Source: Thereva unica (Eukaryota; Arthropoda; Insecta; Diptera; Therevidae). Taken from it: a DNA stretch of 64,000 nt. Positions 1-11,460 of this stretch are shown here, piece by piece. The stretch's first letter is position 1. The number at the start of each line of letters is the position of its first letter. The notes under the pieces were generated by a model, which saw only the letters and a list, made by a program, of their open reading frames with translations, made no database searches and had not been told where the DNA came from. The translations under genes and the position numbers were made by a program. The stretch is taken from positions 256,466,542 to 256,530,541 of the forward strand of contig OX465281.1 in assembly GCA_949987705.1 (NCBI GenBank). The letters run 5' to 3'.

Positions 1-2429
1 CCGCGGCGACTTTTTGTTCTGACAAATTCGAGACTACGTCTGCCCCCGCCCGATGTGTGAAGTTGGCGTAGTAAATAAATAAATAAATAAAAATTTGGGA
101 GATTATCGCCGGGTGTCATCGCTCAAAATCTCGGATTATTATTTTTGGTCCCAGGACGGACCAGCAGATCAAATCAACGTCGAGGCGCACTGCTCATTGC
201 GACACAATTTCGCGGTGTTAACAAATTCCGCGGAATTAATTAAAAAGCTTCAAGTTAATTGTGGGCACATAACAAACCACTTAATCTCTCGCAGCCGATA
301 ATTTGTCATAAGAGCAAGTCGCCGCCGCCGCCGAGGGACGACGAGCAAGCAGCCAGAAACAACCAGCTACAACAGCAACAACAACAAAGCGACGGACGAC
401 ATAATGAAGATTCCGAGATCGACAAAACTGGTTGCGTCGTTCGTCTTATTTCATTCTTGTTGGTTTCTTTGTGGCTCTGTTCTGTTCCACGTCGAGTGTG
501 TGTTCTGTGGCCCGGTTTAAGCCCCATCCGCCCACGGTAGATAGAGAACGCTGAGTGCATTCTCGGGGATACAACAATTTTTGATCCGACAACAAAAGGC
601 AGCCAATACCACGGCCAATTAAGCCTTTAATGTGCCTTGTTCTGGCTGGGAAAAGTAGTCCCACGGGGGGAGCGCTAGTGCCGTAGCGCGGAGGTATGCC
701 GCGACGCGACGAGAAGAGATTAATTGGCCAGACCCCAAAATGAAATGTTAACAAGGAAAGTATCGAGTTTGGGTTCGCGCGATGAACGCAGCACAAAACA
801 TGCGGATGCCACCATAAATAATCAGACGAAATCCGTTCACGTTTCTTTCGGATCGGAATCTGATCTTCGGGCAGATCGTCCCGCGTGCCCCCTTCGCCCA
901 TAAAGACTCCGGCATGAAGACCCGATTAGAGCTGAAATTCCGCTCCTCGTTAAGAGGGCCCTCCGCGTAGATGTTGTGAAGCCACCACCATCAACTGACA
1001 ATCTTGATCGCGATCTAATTTTATTCCCCCCTTCCCCTCTCACATTTTAACCAAACAACTGAGCTGTCATCATAGCGTCTGTCAACGATAGAAACGAGCA
1101 TCGGCAACATTTGCTGTGGTTATGCGCGCGCAGCTCTTCAATCTCCTCCGGCGTAGGCACGAATTTAGGCTCTCAATTTAGCGCGCTTACTCGATTAATT
1201 TATGTTCAGTTAGTGGCGGTTAGCAGCTAATTTGTTTCGCTGACCTCTGATTTACACTCACTGTTCCCCCACAGCGCGTCCCCGATGGCAACGATCTAGA
1301 CCACTTGTCTGCGTCTAATCAATTTGCGTCTATGTTGCCGCGTTGTCGTATACTCCTCTATGCTTCTAGCCCGCACTGGCTGCTAGCTAGTTGCGCTTTA
1401 ATCTTAGGCTATTTACAGTCGCGGTAAATTGCGATGAGACTGCCGAGATCGCTCTGCCACCATTACAGAATGGCGAACTCTATCGAACACGACAGATAAA
1501 ATCTGGGCGATTTGAGTAATGGTGGCGATATGTCGTACTTAATTGACGAGCACCGAGCGTTGGCGGACAACATTGTGCTGTGTGTGCTAGGCTGGGCGTT
1601 GCTCGTTTTATTTGATTTTTTTATCTTTAGCAAATTGACGGCGATCAACTATTAACTCTCAAATCAAAATGTTTACTGTGAATAAATTGGGGATTTTTCT
1701 TCTTCTTCTGTGTTCTGTTGAAAGTTTGACAAACAAACAAGAAGATTCGTGTGGGCTGTGGATGCTTTCTGATTTTTGTGGAACGTGGGCGGTCTTAATG
1801 GCTACTGAATACTTAATTTTTTTAGTGGTGAAGAAGAGAAACGAATGTTCGATTCTTTGTTATCTTTTGTTATTAAAAATTGATGTGAATTTATTTCAGA
1901 AACCACACTGAAGCTCTTTTGAGAGAAGTCCTCTTCACATTAATTAATTTGTTATAAAATCTCGAGCCTCGACATAAACATTTCTGTTTTATTAAAGGTG
2001 TTCGGGTAACAAGTTTTGGATTTTGGGAACGTTGGAACGAGTTTCGAGCCACAAACAACTGGCGACAGGTGATTAGTGAATGCTTCCTGAATTTTGGGAA
2101 TTAATTAAAATGTGAGATGCAGTTGATGTGCAGTAATTAAGATTTTTTTGTAATTAAAAGTGTAAAATTAACGAAGTTTGTTGACTGGGCATGTTGTGGG
2201 CATGGCGGCTGCTTTTAGTAACTTAACTACTGTCTCAGTGGGGATCGTGGACGTAAATGCAATTTAATATACAGAGATTTTACTGCATTGATAAGAGATT
2301 TTAATTTCATTCTCAAGATCGGAAATTCTGCTGTTTTGAAAAATAATTTCCAAAATGAACGACTTGTAACGTGCCAAAAAAAGTTACAAGATCATGATGG
2401 TTAGATCTTCGACTTTGATTGAGAGAAAG
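1..2429. other. non-coding interval, no gene seen
   Basis: No reading frame here resembles a protein I know, and the frames present are short. The stretch is AT-rich with scattered TAATTA-type homeodomain cores. A short (AAAT)n microsatellite lies at about 72-94. I see no terminal repeats or transposon motifs, so this is best read as host intronic or intergenic DNA. Confidence 0.5.
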
Positions 2430-3380
2430 CAACCTCAAACTACACTTCGGAAAGAGGTTGTTCACTTGGGTCACATTTGCTCAAAGAAACGAGTCCTGCC
2501 AAGAACTACGTAAAGTAAAATGCGTCCACAAGTTTACTGTTCCACGGATAATAAGGCAGGTGCAATCATTTTTGCTAATTAGTACAGCAACTTCGTCCCA
2601 GATTTTTCCAAGATAGTTCGCCTCTTAAGAAAACTCTTACGTAAAAGCGTAAAATTGGCTTCGACACCAAAGTGTAAAAATGCAGTCCAGAAAATAAAAT
2701 ATAACTTATTCTCCCGTACACTGCTAATTTATCTAGATTTCGACAAGCCTTTAAACTTGTCAACGGATGCTAGCATTGAAACACTCGGAACAGCGCTCTC
2801 CCAGGGAGAAGTAGGGCAAGGCCAGCCTATTGCCTATGCGAGTTATACTTTAAACTAGGCAGAACACAACTACTACACCATCGAGAAAGATAACGATAGT
2901 CTAAACCTAGTCTGTAAAATACTATAGATGCTAATCTATTGGGTCGCCAGTTTACGGTCTCTATATCGACCATCAACCCCTCAAAGGCGTATTGAACGTC
3001 AAGAACCCAACCAATTGAATAGTGAGCCTACATCACAAGCTGTTAGAGTACAGCTACAGCATCGAATACAAGCTGGTATGGCACAATACAAACGCTGATG
3101 TCCTCGACCGAATACCCGAATAACAGAACCATTGAGGTCATTACAAACCAGAAGAAATATTGATGGAGAAGCATGCTTCGCGATATCAGTCGCCACGTTG
3201 AGATCCCAAAGGTGTCAAACCATGAAGACATCAAGATATTTCAAGATGCCCATGGTCGTAACGGACATTTCGGAGAGAAAGTTTGACAAGGTTTGTTTTG
3301 ACATCGTTAAAAGCAAACGCTGCACTATAACGTGCTCCCAGACTTCTCTTGTACTGAATTGGACAAGTACTACTACGTAA
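2430..3380 (+). pseudogene. Ty3/gypsy LTR-retrotransposon pol remnant
   Basis: This is a decayed piece of a Ty3/gypsy polyprotein. In order it shows the end of the reverse transcriptase (a stretch reading KVKCVHKFTVP then RQVQSFL, about 2500-2570), the thumb (NFVPDFSKI, about 2590), the RNase H start (LNLSTDAS, GTALSQG, PIAYASYTLN, 2750-2858), the RNase H core in other frames (DHQPLKG, about 2970), a connection segment ending near NADVLDRIPE (about 3120) and what looks like the start of integrase (FDKVCFDIV, about 3280). The order matches the Ty3/gypsy layout. At least one frameshift falls between VQSFL and the following tract, and there are several in-frame stops, so it cannot encode a protein. 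I saw no LTRs, and gag, protease and most of RT and integrase are missing. The family within Ty3/gypsy cannot be told. Confidence 0.85.
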
Positions 3381-4717
3381 CGGGCCCCAGAAGCACAAAC
3401 TGTTCCAAATATGGGTCGGACCTTATTCGGTAAGATCTGTAGATGCACTCGACGGATCGGCAGATTGCGCTCCATGATCTTTTCTAAGCCCCTCTACAGG
3501 AGAGCGGGGAAGATTAGTTCTCTGGTATGAAGGACACGCGTTGAAGGGCTTGAAGATGCCAATGGTCCATTTGGTCTTACCTTCAGTGAAAATTCTATTT
3601 TCCAGGCCTTTGTTCCTATTGTAGGATGGGTGGGCAAAAACTACCTCTGCCATTGGGTCAGTTGCTAGAGAACGTGGGAAATAAGTACACATAAGTAGCT
3701 CCATGGAATTCCTGGTATTCTCCGTAAAAGTTCCCTCAAGAGCTTGAAGGGACGAATTACATTTGAGTGAGCCTCATAAACTTATAGACTTGGTCTAATC
3801 TCAGCGATTTCTGCGCAGAACGCTGTCAATAAACATCGTTGTTATCTTTTCAACTCTTTGTTGCAATCCGTGAGTAGAGTTGAGCCTTGATACGAGGCAG
3901 TACATTTGTCTCTTACATCATGGTATATTGTACTGAGATCACAATTTTTTTAAACATTCCTGTTGAAAAATAATGTCTTACAATATGAGTGTGTATCTAG
4001 ATAAATGATTGTGTGATTATAAATACGAAATGGAGGGGTATTTCTTACATTTTTTGTAAGGCGCCTGGCCTCTTTTCTAATATGACATTGTACTGGTTCA
4101 AAACAAAAAAACGACACCTTAAAAAATCATTCTATAATCGTGCTCTGCCCAACACTATCCACTTGTGGGGTTCAATAACCCGAGTCCTTAACGTCAAAAC
4201 CCAATGTATGTTTTGCTTGCTTTGCTTTGATTTGACAGATCAAATAAACCAATGCTTTGTTATGAGACAAAACCAAATGCCAAAGTGACTACGGCGCCCG
4301 CAGCGCAGCAAAGCGAAGCTCGAAATTAACAATGTTCAATTTGTTTGATGCTTTGTACGCTTTGACATTTGACATTCACAATAAAACATTTGACATTTAC
4401 AAGCAAACTTTCAAGTAACGAAAGAGAAACATGTATTTGCTATTGATAGGTATGGTTTGCTTTGATACATACAGTACCTGAAAAGATCACCAAGTTCAAG
4501 CAAACCCAATGGGGTTTAACCTTTAATCTTGTCCAACAGTTTTCTAACTTCTCTCCTCCTTCTGCAGAGATCACTGTTCCAACTCGCAACCATTCCATTG
4601 CTGTTTCGTGGTTTTACAGGACAGCTGCTTTCGAAAGCTGTGACAATCGCAGGCCGAGGTTAGCCTTAGTGGTAGGGTTAATATTTATGTGACAGGCTTT
4701 TGATCTGCGGATTGTGC
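3381..4717. other. no recognised gene
   Basis: The first 300 bases may be further decayed retroelement, but I recognise no motif. Around 4360-4410 a TTTGACATT motif recurs a few times. No RNA gene or protein domain is visible. Confidence 0.4.
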
Positions 4718-5168
4718 GATGAGCCGGTAATACTACAGTATACCAGTACCCACCTCCGATTTTGATGAAATTTTTACACAAAGTACAGTTAATTATGTAC
4801 ATTCCAACTGTGAAAACAAAAAGTGTCGCTCAAGTCCCGTTATCCTGTAATTCCACTCTAAAGTACCGTTTTTTCAATAATTGAACAGGTGATAACTCCT
4901 GTGTTATTTCACCAATTTTGATGAAATTTACACACAACGTATATTTTGATGTGGGCAATTTTTTGGTAAAAAAAAAAATTGGGTCTCGTGTACCGTTACC
5001 TTTTTATTTAACTTAAAAGTACTAAGTACTTTAGAATAAAAAAAGGTACATCAAAAAAGTCATTTTTTCCTACTTACAGACATTGCAGTGCTTTAAAAAA
5101 AATATTTAAAAGTATTTTTTTAAGGAGGTGACTATTTAGACCGTGAGGCAGGCAGGCAGGCAGGCAGG

Positions 5169-5204
<36 letters not shown>

Positions 5205-5631
5205 ACGGTCTAAATAGTCACCTCCTTAAAAAAATACTTTTAAATATTTTTTTTAAAGCACTGCAATGTCTGTAAGTAGGAAAAAATGACTTTTTTGATG
5301 TACCTTTTTTTATTCTAAAGTACTTAGTACTTTTAAGTTAAATAAAAAGGTAACGGTACACGAGACCCAATTTTTTTTTTTACCAAAAAATTGCCCACAT
5401 CAAAATATACGTTGTGTGTAAATTTCATCAAAATTGGTGAAATAACACAGGAGTTATCACCTGTTCAATTATTGAAAAAACGGTACTTTAGAGTGGAATT
5501 ACAGGATAACGGGACTTGAGCGACACTTTTTGTTTTCACAGTTGGAATGTACATAATTAACTGTACTTTGTGTAAAAATTTCATCAAAATCGGAGGTGGG
5601 TACTGGTATACTGTAGTATTACCGATGAGCC
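4718..5631. mobile_element. palindromic (fold-back) DNA transposon with 8-bp target duplication
   Basis: Bases 4726-5623 form one long inverted repeat: the right arm (about 5170-5623) is the reverse complement of the left arm (4726 to about 5169) with no mismatch that I could find apart from copy number in the central (CAGG)n run (5146-5203). The ends read GGTAATACTACAGTATACC and its complement. The copy is flanked on both sides by GATGAGCC (4718-4725 and 5624-5631), an 8-bp target-site duplication. There is no coding capacity, so it is non-autonomous. An 8-bp duplication is typical of hAT and P-like transposases, but the termini do not let me choose. The near-perfect arm identity implies a recent insertion or ongoing arm homogenisation. 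An assembly-made inverted duplication is unlikely because it would not create flanking direct repeats. Confidence 0.9.
5146..5203. repeat. (CAGG)n/(CCTG)n palindromic microsatellite
   Basis: About five CAGG units on the left meet about nine CCTG units on the right, forming the centre of the fold-back element. The unequal copy number is the only visible asymmetry between the two arms. Confidence 0.9.
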
Positions 5632-7180
5632 TTCTATTTAGTTTGCATAGGAACCCTAAATACTTGTGAAAACGTTACAGAAGCTCCCTTGAGACCTGCC
5701 AGTTCAGTTTTCTGGAGTTGACAAATCCGCTGGAAAGAGAGAAGTCGATTACGTCTTGTACAATCACAATAGAAAAGATGGGTGCGGTGCCCCCTATTTA
5801 TAATGCGTAGATTATAAGTTGCTAAGAAAGAAAATACTCGCTCCTAGAATTAGTATTGGTGTTTCTCGTGCGAGGTGGTGCGTGTTGGCGTCGCAACCAA
5901 TCGCAAATTGAATGTTTCTCGCTGCACAAGTCTGATGGCGGCGGAATAGAGCTGCCAGATGACGAAGGTATGTCCACGTAGGGTGACGAACTGCGAAAAG
6001 GGAAGACAGACTTATTGATCTGGGCTAGCGTTACAAAAACCTCCTTCGTGTGACTAGGGAAAGTGCAGTTTAACGTTTCATTGCATGCTGTTTCATTCTG
6101 TTTTGCTCTGTCCTATTCTGACAGAATACAGACCTAATGTGTATTGTATATGTCATAATTTTTGCAAATAGCGCGTCTACAACACAAATGTCGAAACATT
6201 TTTGTTTTTCAGATGGCTCTGCCGCCACTTACTCAAGGCAGTGTCGATCATTTTATTTTGTAAATAATACAAATCTTCTACAGTGGACATGTTCTTTTGG
6301 ACAAAAGGCTCGTTTAAATTTTTACGCAAAGAGATAAATTACGTAACAACGAAGCCCTTAAATGAAGTGTTACACACATCACGTAAAACCGATTATAATT
6401 AAGTAGTCGTAACTTTTTGAAGGCGCTCCGCCATACAAACCGTGAAGAATCCAAACGAAATCATATTTTCCATTCGAATGGTGACAACTTTCCCAAAAGC
6501 TTAAGTTTTTGTTACGGCTCGACTTATTGCTATACTCGTAATTTGGGTCGAACAGTCAATTTCTTATTTTAACCGAACAATAACGAAATGCATATACTTA
6601 TCACTGTTTCATGCACAAACAACTTAACAATAACGAACGCTTCACTACCTCAGCTTCTAGTTTCTTATTGGTATGACGCCAGCCAAGTCAAATGCATTAT
6701 TTTCTTGTTTTCTTTCCTACTTACCTCACCTTATACATTTCCGCTCACTAATCTCAAACATTCCTGCTTGCGCCACTTGCTGTGAAAAATATACCTGAAA
6801 GTAATATTCAATATTCTCCTCCATGGCGCTACAAAAAACAAAAAAAAACTTTAGCTTTGGTTTTTTTTTCAAGTTTGACTTTCAGTCTCTCAACTCGGAT
6901 CTTGATCGATTGCCATCTATTGAGCAAAAAAAGCCAAAAATATTTTTCAATAACGCATGTCTAAAACCAACCTGTAGACGAACTTGCTTTGTTCAACAAG
7001 TTTTTATTCCTTACAAAATGCCCGAATGACCTTAAAATGCATAAAATCCAGATAAAAAACAAAATGAAGTTTTATTTATCACAGTCAGCATTGAACGAAC
7101 CCATATTTGACAGGAATTGTGATTTTTTAGGTTTATGTTTGTCACCCGTTTCCATTTGTTCCGCTTTGACTGAATGGAAA
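5632..7180. other. no recognised gene
   Basis: AT-rich sequence with no protein similarity and no terminal repeats that I could pair. A 3' splice-site-like string (TTTTTGTTTTTCAG) ends near 6211 and is followed by a 16-codon frame and a stop. I do not call it an exon. Confidence 0.4.
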
Positions 7181-8492
7181 GGGGTCGTCCATAAATTACG
7201 TGAGGCGTTTAGGGGAGGGAGGGGGTCGAGCCAAATCTCACGTGGGGGAGAGGAGGGGTCTCGGCAAATATCACGTAAATTTTTTTTTAAAGAAACAGTG
7301 TAATATGCCGAGAAAACTGGGTTAAATTAAGTAAAACATGTTTCTTCACTAAAGACCTCCATTCACTTACAGGCCGCCGGTAGGCAGTGGCCTGTCACAC
7401 CAGGTCGACCAGCACGACTAAGCTTGACTCAGTCTAACTGAGGGATGATATTTCAGGTACCCGCCAGACAGGCCGTGGCATGCAGATGAAATCATGATTC
7501 TCTACAGACACACAGGTGAAAACGACTGCTTAGCATAGCAGGTTATTAATTCAAGCGCAAAAATGTTCATGGCCTCAACGAAAGCTTCAAGGCGTCTCCA
7601 GTCTCACGCCGCGCCGTGAACACCCGCAAACAAGCGCGAACGCCAGTGTGGATAGTTTTCACGCTTAGCCCGCTCCTTGCTTTCTGTTACGAGTGGATAC
7701 AGCGTGAATTCTTACCGTCAATTCACGGCTCGAGAGTGAATAGAAGCTCAGATCTTCAGGCCCGAACTGACGATAAATTCGATTTTTTCAGCTTTATTAA
7801 GCTGTAGGCATTCTTGAACTTCAGGCCATACAGTTGGCGGCCGGTGAGTGTATGGTAATACTTGGCCTCAAGGCTAAAACTTTCAGGCCACGGCCTGCCG
7901 GCGAACTGTGTGCAAATTGGACCCTTAAGATGTGGGTAAGTCCTACACAAAAAAATTACTCGATTGTTTCGCGCGACTCTTCCAATGCTGCAGAGTACGA
8001 GCCAAGTAACACTGAACCGCGAAAAGGCCATTAGAATTTAGTGCTACAAGAAAGTACATGCCGAATTTTAGCGTAATGAAATGTTGGGTGAGTGCTCACG
8101 TTTTGGTAGTTGTGTGTCCACCACAAGCGGAAAAGCGAGGAGTCAAGCAGTCCGAATTATCAGTTATCTCAAATAAAATCTTGCACCCAAACCCTCCCTC
8201 CATTCACACAGATGAACTTTTTACACACCTTTCACTAGATTTCACTACGGTTACGTACACGGATTTTATACGCGAGGGCCTTTCCTGCAGTTCTACATTC
8301 AAACTCTGTGGTTACGACCGTAATTTTGTATTTTTAATGTAAATACAATGGGTTTTATAAAATTTGAAAAATCTCACGTGAGACTAGGGGGGGAGGGAGG
8401 GGGTCGGGACAAATCTCACGATATCTCACCAAGGGGGGAGGGGGGGGTCGAAAAATCACAAAAATCGCCTCACGTAATTTATGGACGACCCC
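7181..8492. mobile_element. TIR DNA transposon, non-autonomous, G-rich subterminal repeats
   Basis: Perfect 27-bp terminal inverted repeats, beginning GGGGTCGTCCATAAATTACG, sit at 7181-7207 and 8466-8492. The flanks end and start with AAA, so a 3-bp duplication is possible but weak. Just inside each end lie G-rich tracts interleaved with TCACGT motifs (about 7210-7275 and 8375-8450). These run in the same orientation at both ends rather than inverted. The 1.3-kb element has no transposase-like frame. The superfamily is uncertain. Confidence 0.8.
8387..8448 (+). other. G-quadruplex-capable G tracts
   Basis: The plus strand carries four G runs of three or more in close succession at 8387-8408 and a second G-rich block at 8433-8448. 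Both are part of the subterminal repeats of the surrounding TIR element. Confidence 0.6.
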
Positions 8493-9879
8493 AAACATAA
8501 ACGCCGTGACAAAATGAAATCTTGGTATCTGTTATCTGTGTGGAAATCCCCAGTTTGAATACATCTTATCTCTACAAAGCAAACAGTTCTATGCTATCCC
8601 CCCGTAAATTTTGATGAACTCCATTCGCAGCAGCAGACGACACGACAGTCGCTGCAAGTGCCACTCAGCAATGTATAATAATAATTCGCCATGCTGCCAA
8701 GGCTTAGTGTCCTCCATCATAATGCTGCTTGCTATTTAAAAGTGGATCCGGGGGGACAGTATTGAAGCAGCGGACGTATTGCGACATTTATCGTCGTAAC
8801 ATGCAAAACTTTCTTGCACCAATGCACTTGCTGTTGTCACTGGGGAGCCTCCCCTATTTATTGTCCAAGTTGGGATTTTTACGATTCACCCCTCCTGCCC
8901 CTTTCGCAAAAAAAAATAGGCAACAAGAGACTTCCCTTTGGACATCATCACCTTCACGGCAAATGGACTCCTTCCAGGCTTACGCTCCGCTGGGTTTGTC
9001 GTCTGTTCACTTCGCTTGATTAAGTTTTATTGGCGTCGCCTTAGCACTGGCGATAGCTGATAACGATATGAGCAGCAGCAGCAGTTTCCCCATAGATGGC
9101 GCTTTTTCTCCTCATTTTCTGCGAGTTTTCTTTTTCCGTGCGATTTCACTTTAGTGCTGTTGTTCACTTGATGGCTGCGTTTCAGCATCATAGCCCCCAA
9201 CAAGCAGTTGTTTGATGGCCGCTGTACCGACCGACGACAAACAAGTGTTGAAGTCACTTTTAGCGCAACGATGTATCTCTCGCTACTAGTATGTAGTATA
9301 GAGTGTGGCGCGGCAGAGTAGTTTTTGCAAATCGCACCTGACAACCACAAATGGGCCCCCCGGGGACGCCGGCAGCACCGCGGCCCTGGGACTACAGGCG
9401 ATAAATTGCGCTGATTGTGCACTCGTTGAAGCTTCTGGAAGCTTATTGACGACGACGACGGCCGCACTGCTGTCGGTCGGGTGAGAATCACTTTCCTTTA
9501 ATCGAGCTGCTTTTTTGCCTGCAAGACGTTAATTAAGAAATTGGCGGAGCACTTATTTCGCACCTGCTTCTCCGCGATCTTAATGATCGAGACACAGACG
9601 AGGGGCTTGCGTTGAGAGGAGATGTAAATTATCGATAGGAGAAAATTATTGTTTTTTTTTCTGCCGTCGCTGTTGATTTTGTGTTCGTGCTGGCAGTTTG
9701 TTGCGCGTATCTTCACGAGCGCCTTAAGGTGTCTTATCTTCTTTCTTGTTTGGCTTTGCTTCGGCGTATTTGTTTTAAGTTATCTGGGGAAATAATTATA
9801 GGAAACGGAAGTCAAGCGGAAATGGGGTATTTCTGTAATTAAGCTAGTGACATCTTGAGCTATTATAGATATTAGCGAT
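8493..9879. other. no recognised gene
   Basis: The interval includes an open minus frame (9027-9491, 154 residues) made largely of simple-sequence residues (runs of Ser, Arg and Cys). It resembles no domain I know and is probably chance. No terminal repeats were paired here. Confidence 0.4.
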
Positions 9880-10694
9880 AATTGAGGAGTGGGCGAACAA
9901 AACGGCACATGTCCAGTTTTGCAAATTGTTCAGAAATCGCAAAAAACTGTTTCTGCCTCTGAACTGATCACATTAACTATTTATGAGTATGGTAGGTTGT
10001 GCTACTATTTGAACTCATTCAGACGGAAAAAAATTTTTTTAAATATGTTTAATACTTTAAGAGAAAAAATTAAAACAAAAATGGACATGTGCCCTTTTGC
10101 GGGGACAGAACTGGACATGTACCGTTTTGTCAAACCCTTGAATGGACATGTGCCCTTTTGCAGGAACCCAACTGGACATGTTTTTTTGTTTTTAGCCTTT
10201 TAGGGAGCTCCCTGGCCCCCTTAGAGGCAAGGGGAGATTTTTCTGGTATTTTTTCCTAATAGTAGGGTCTGTTACGCAAATTTTAAGGGGTCATAGTGCC
10301 CCACGGCTTGTTTTGGGACGTGGGAGGCAAAAGTGAGGTAAATTTTAGTGCATTTTTAGTGCAGTTTATGATGCACATACAAATCGATGTAATTAGAGCC
10401 CCAGGTGAGGTGCAATGAACTTCCATTGTTGATTAAAAACTTTTTTGTATGAAATACGTGCCCTTTTGAAAATCCACATTAACGAATGGTTAAAAAATAT
10501 GAATATTCGTAGGACATGTGCCTTTCTGCAGGGAAACCGTTACTTTGCTAACAAAAAAATATTACATGAAAGTGATTTTTGAAGTGTCTGAAATTGAAAT
10601 TAGTTGCAGTTTAGTGTAATGAACACGATTCCGTCAAAAAACTTAAAACGGCCAACCATGGACATGTGCCGTTTTGTTCGCCCACTCCTCAATT
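9880..10694. mobile_element. TIR MITE with repeated GGACATGTGCC motif
   Basis: Perfect 32-bp terminal inverted repeats at 9884-9915 and 10659-10690 begin GAGGAGTGGGCGAACAAAAC. The flanks carry AATT on both sides (9880-9883 and 10691-10694), which may be a 4-bp target duplication or part of the ends. A motif close to GGACATGTGCCNTTTTG, itself the inner part of each TIR, recurs inside at about 10083, 10112, 10143, 10173 and 10512, with a partial copy at 10456. Such iterated subterminal copies are typical transposase-binding sites. There is no coding capacity. The right edge is only about 22 bp from the branch site of the ratchet point at 10742. Confidence 0.85.
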
Positions 10695-10715
10695 GATTAA
10701 TTGCAAACCATATTT

Positions 10716-10748
10716 CTAACGAAATTTTCTTTTCTTTTGCAGGTAAGT
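10716..10748 (+). promoter_or_regulatory. candidate recursive splice site (ratchet point) 1
   Basis: A branch-site match CTAAC (10716-10720) is followed by a pyrimidine tract (about 10725-10738) and CAG (10740-10742), directly joined to GTAAGT (10743-10748). A complete 3' splice site thus abuts a complete 5' splice site with a zero-length exon between. This is the known arrangement of recursive splice sites, which remove very long insect introns in steps. The branch A lies 23 nt from the AG, an ideal spacing. It implies a plus-strand host transcript across this point. The call is from motif only. Confidence 0.7.
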
Positions 10749-10929
10749 CGGAATACATTTTCTCCATCATTTTTCAAATAAAATTATAATCGGCAAGTAT
10801 ACGTTTCATTCTATAAACATTACATATTGTCGGGTTGAAATTTTATGTAAATTAAGAACAAGATTTTTAGTAATATCTTTTTTTTAATTCGATATTGTCC
10901 CACTGTGCACTGTCCAAACTGACCACAAT

Positions 10930-11460
10930 ACCTTAATTGAAATGCTTTCAAAATTTGTAATTTCGGGACTTCTTGACGGAAGATATCAGGTTGTCAAATT
11001 CCAAGAATTTCTGTCAAAGGAAATTGACGTAACTTGCAGTGTTTCTCAGGGCAGCCATCTAGGCCCACTACTTTTAACTTCATCTAGTCCTACACAAAAA
11101 ACTGAACCTCAATCTGTACTACGATAATATGTATTACTGCCAGGGTCAATAAGCTCCTTGGCTTCTGGGAAGGCCCAAATAGTTCGGCAATATATGGACT
11201 ACAAAATCACTTCTGTTCCCTAGTCCCTAGGACTCCATATTTGAGGTAAATAGCAACAGGATTGAATGTGTTCAAAAGAAATTGCTCCTTTTTGCTCTGA
11301 GACATCTACACGATCTGCACGTTTTGATCTCATGTCACTGTCGGGGAGAGGAGGAAATAGTTTTTATCGCCTAAGACCAATTTCAATGATAATTATAATG
11401 AATATGCGAAGCTGCTTAAGGAATACTCACATCGCACTAAATATGCAAGAAACAGCTCGT
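10930..11460 (+). pseudogene. LINE reverse-transcriptase remnant (Jockey-like)
   Basis: The frame starting at 10942 shows a reverse-transcriptase block: a fingers/palm stretch (KFVISGLL, RYQVVK) followed by SVSQGSHLGPLL, the family's motif B (usually VPQGSHLGPLLF). After stops and about 150 bases with no clear match, a C-terminal segment follows near 11235-11330 (PYFEVNSNRIECVQKK, LLFALRHLH), matching the post-RT region of Jockey/CR1-type elements. The YADD catalytic region between them is lost or unreadable. This is a dead, deleted copy. It is related in kind to the copy at 13.7 kb but more decayed. Confidence 0.75.

Noticed and set aside
5146..5203. The palindrome as a pure assembly artefact
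   Set aside because: An assembly fold-back would not create an 8-bp direct duplication at both outer ends. Long reads are still desirable.
6195..6262. 3' splice-site-like tract followed by a 16-codon frame as a terminal exon
   Set aside because: The stop follows too soon, there is no polyadenylation context, and no evidence of homologous protein.
9027..9491. 154-codon minus open frame as a gene
   Set aside because: Low-complexity residue content, no domain, and no splice or promoter context.
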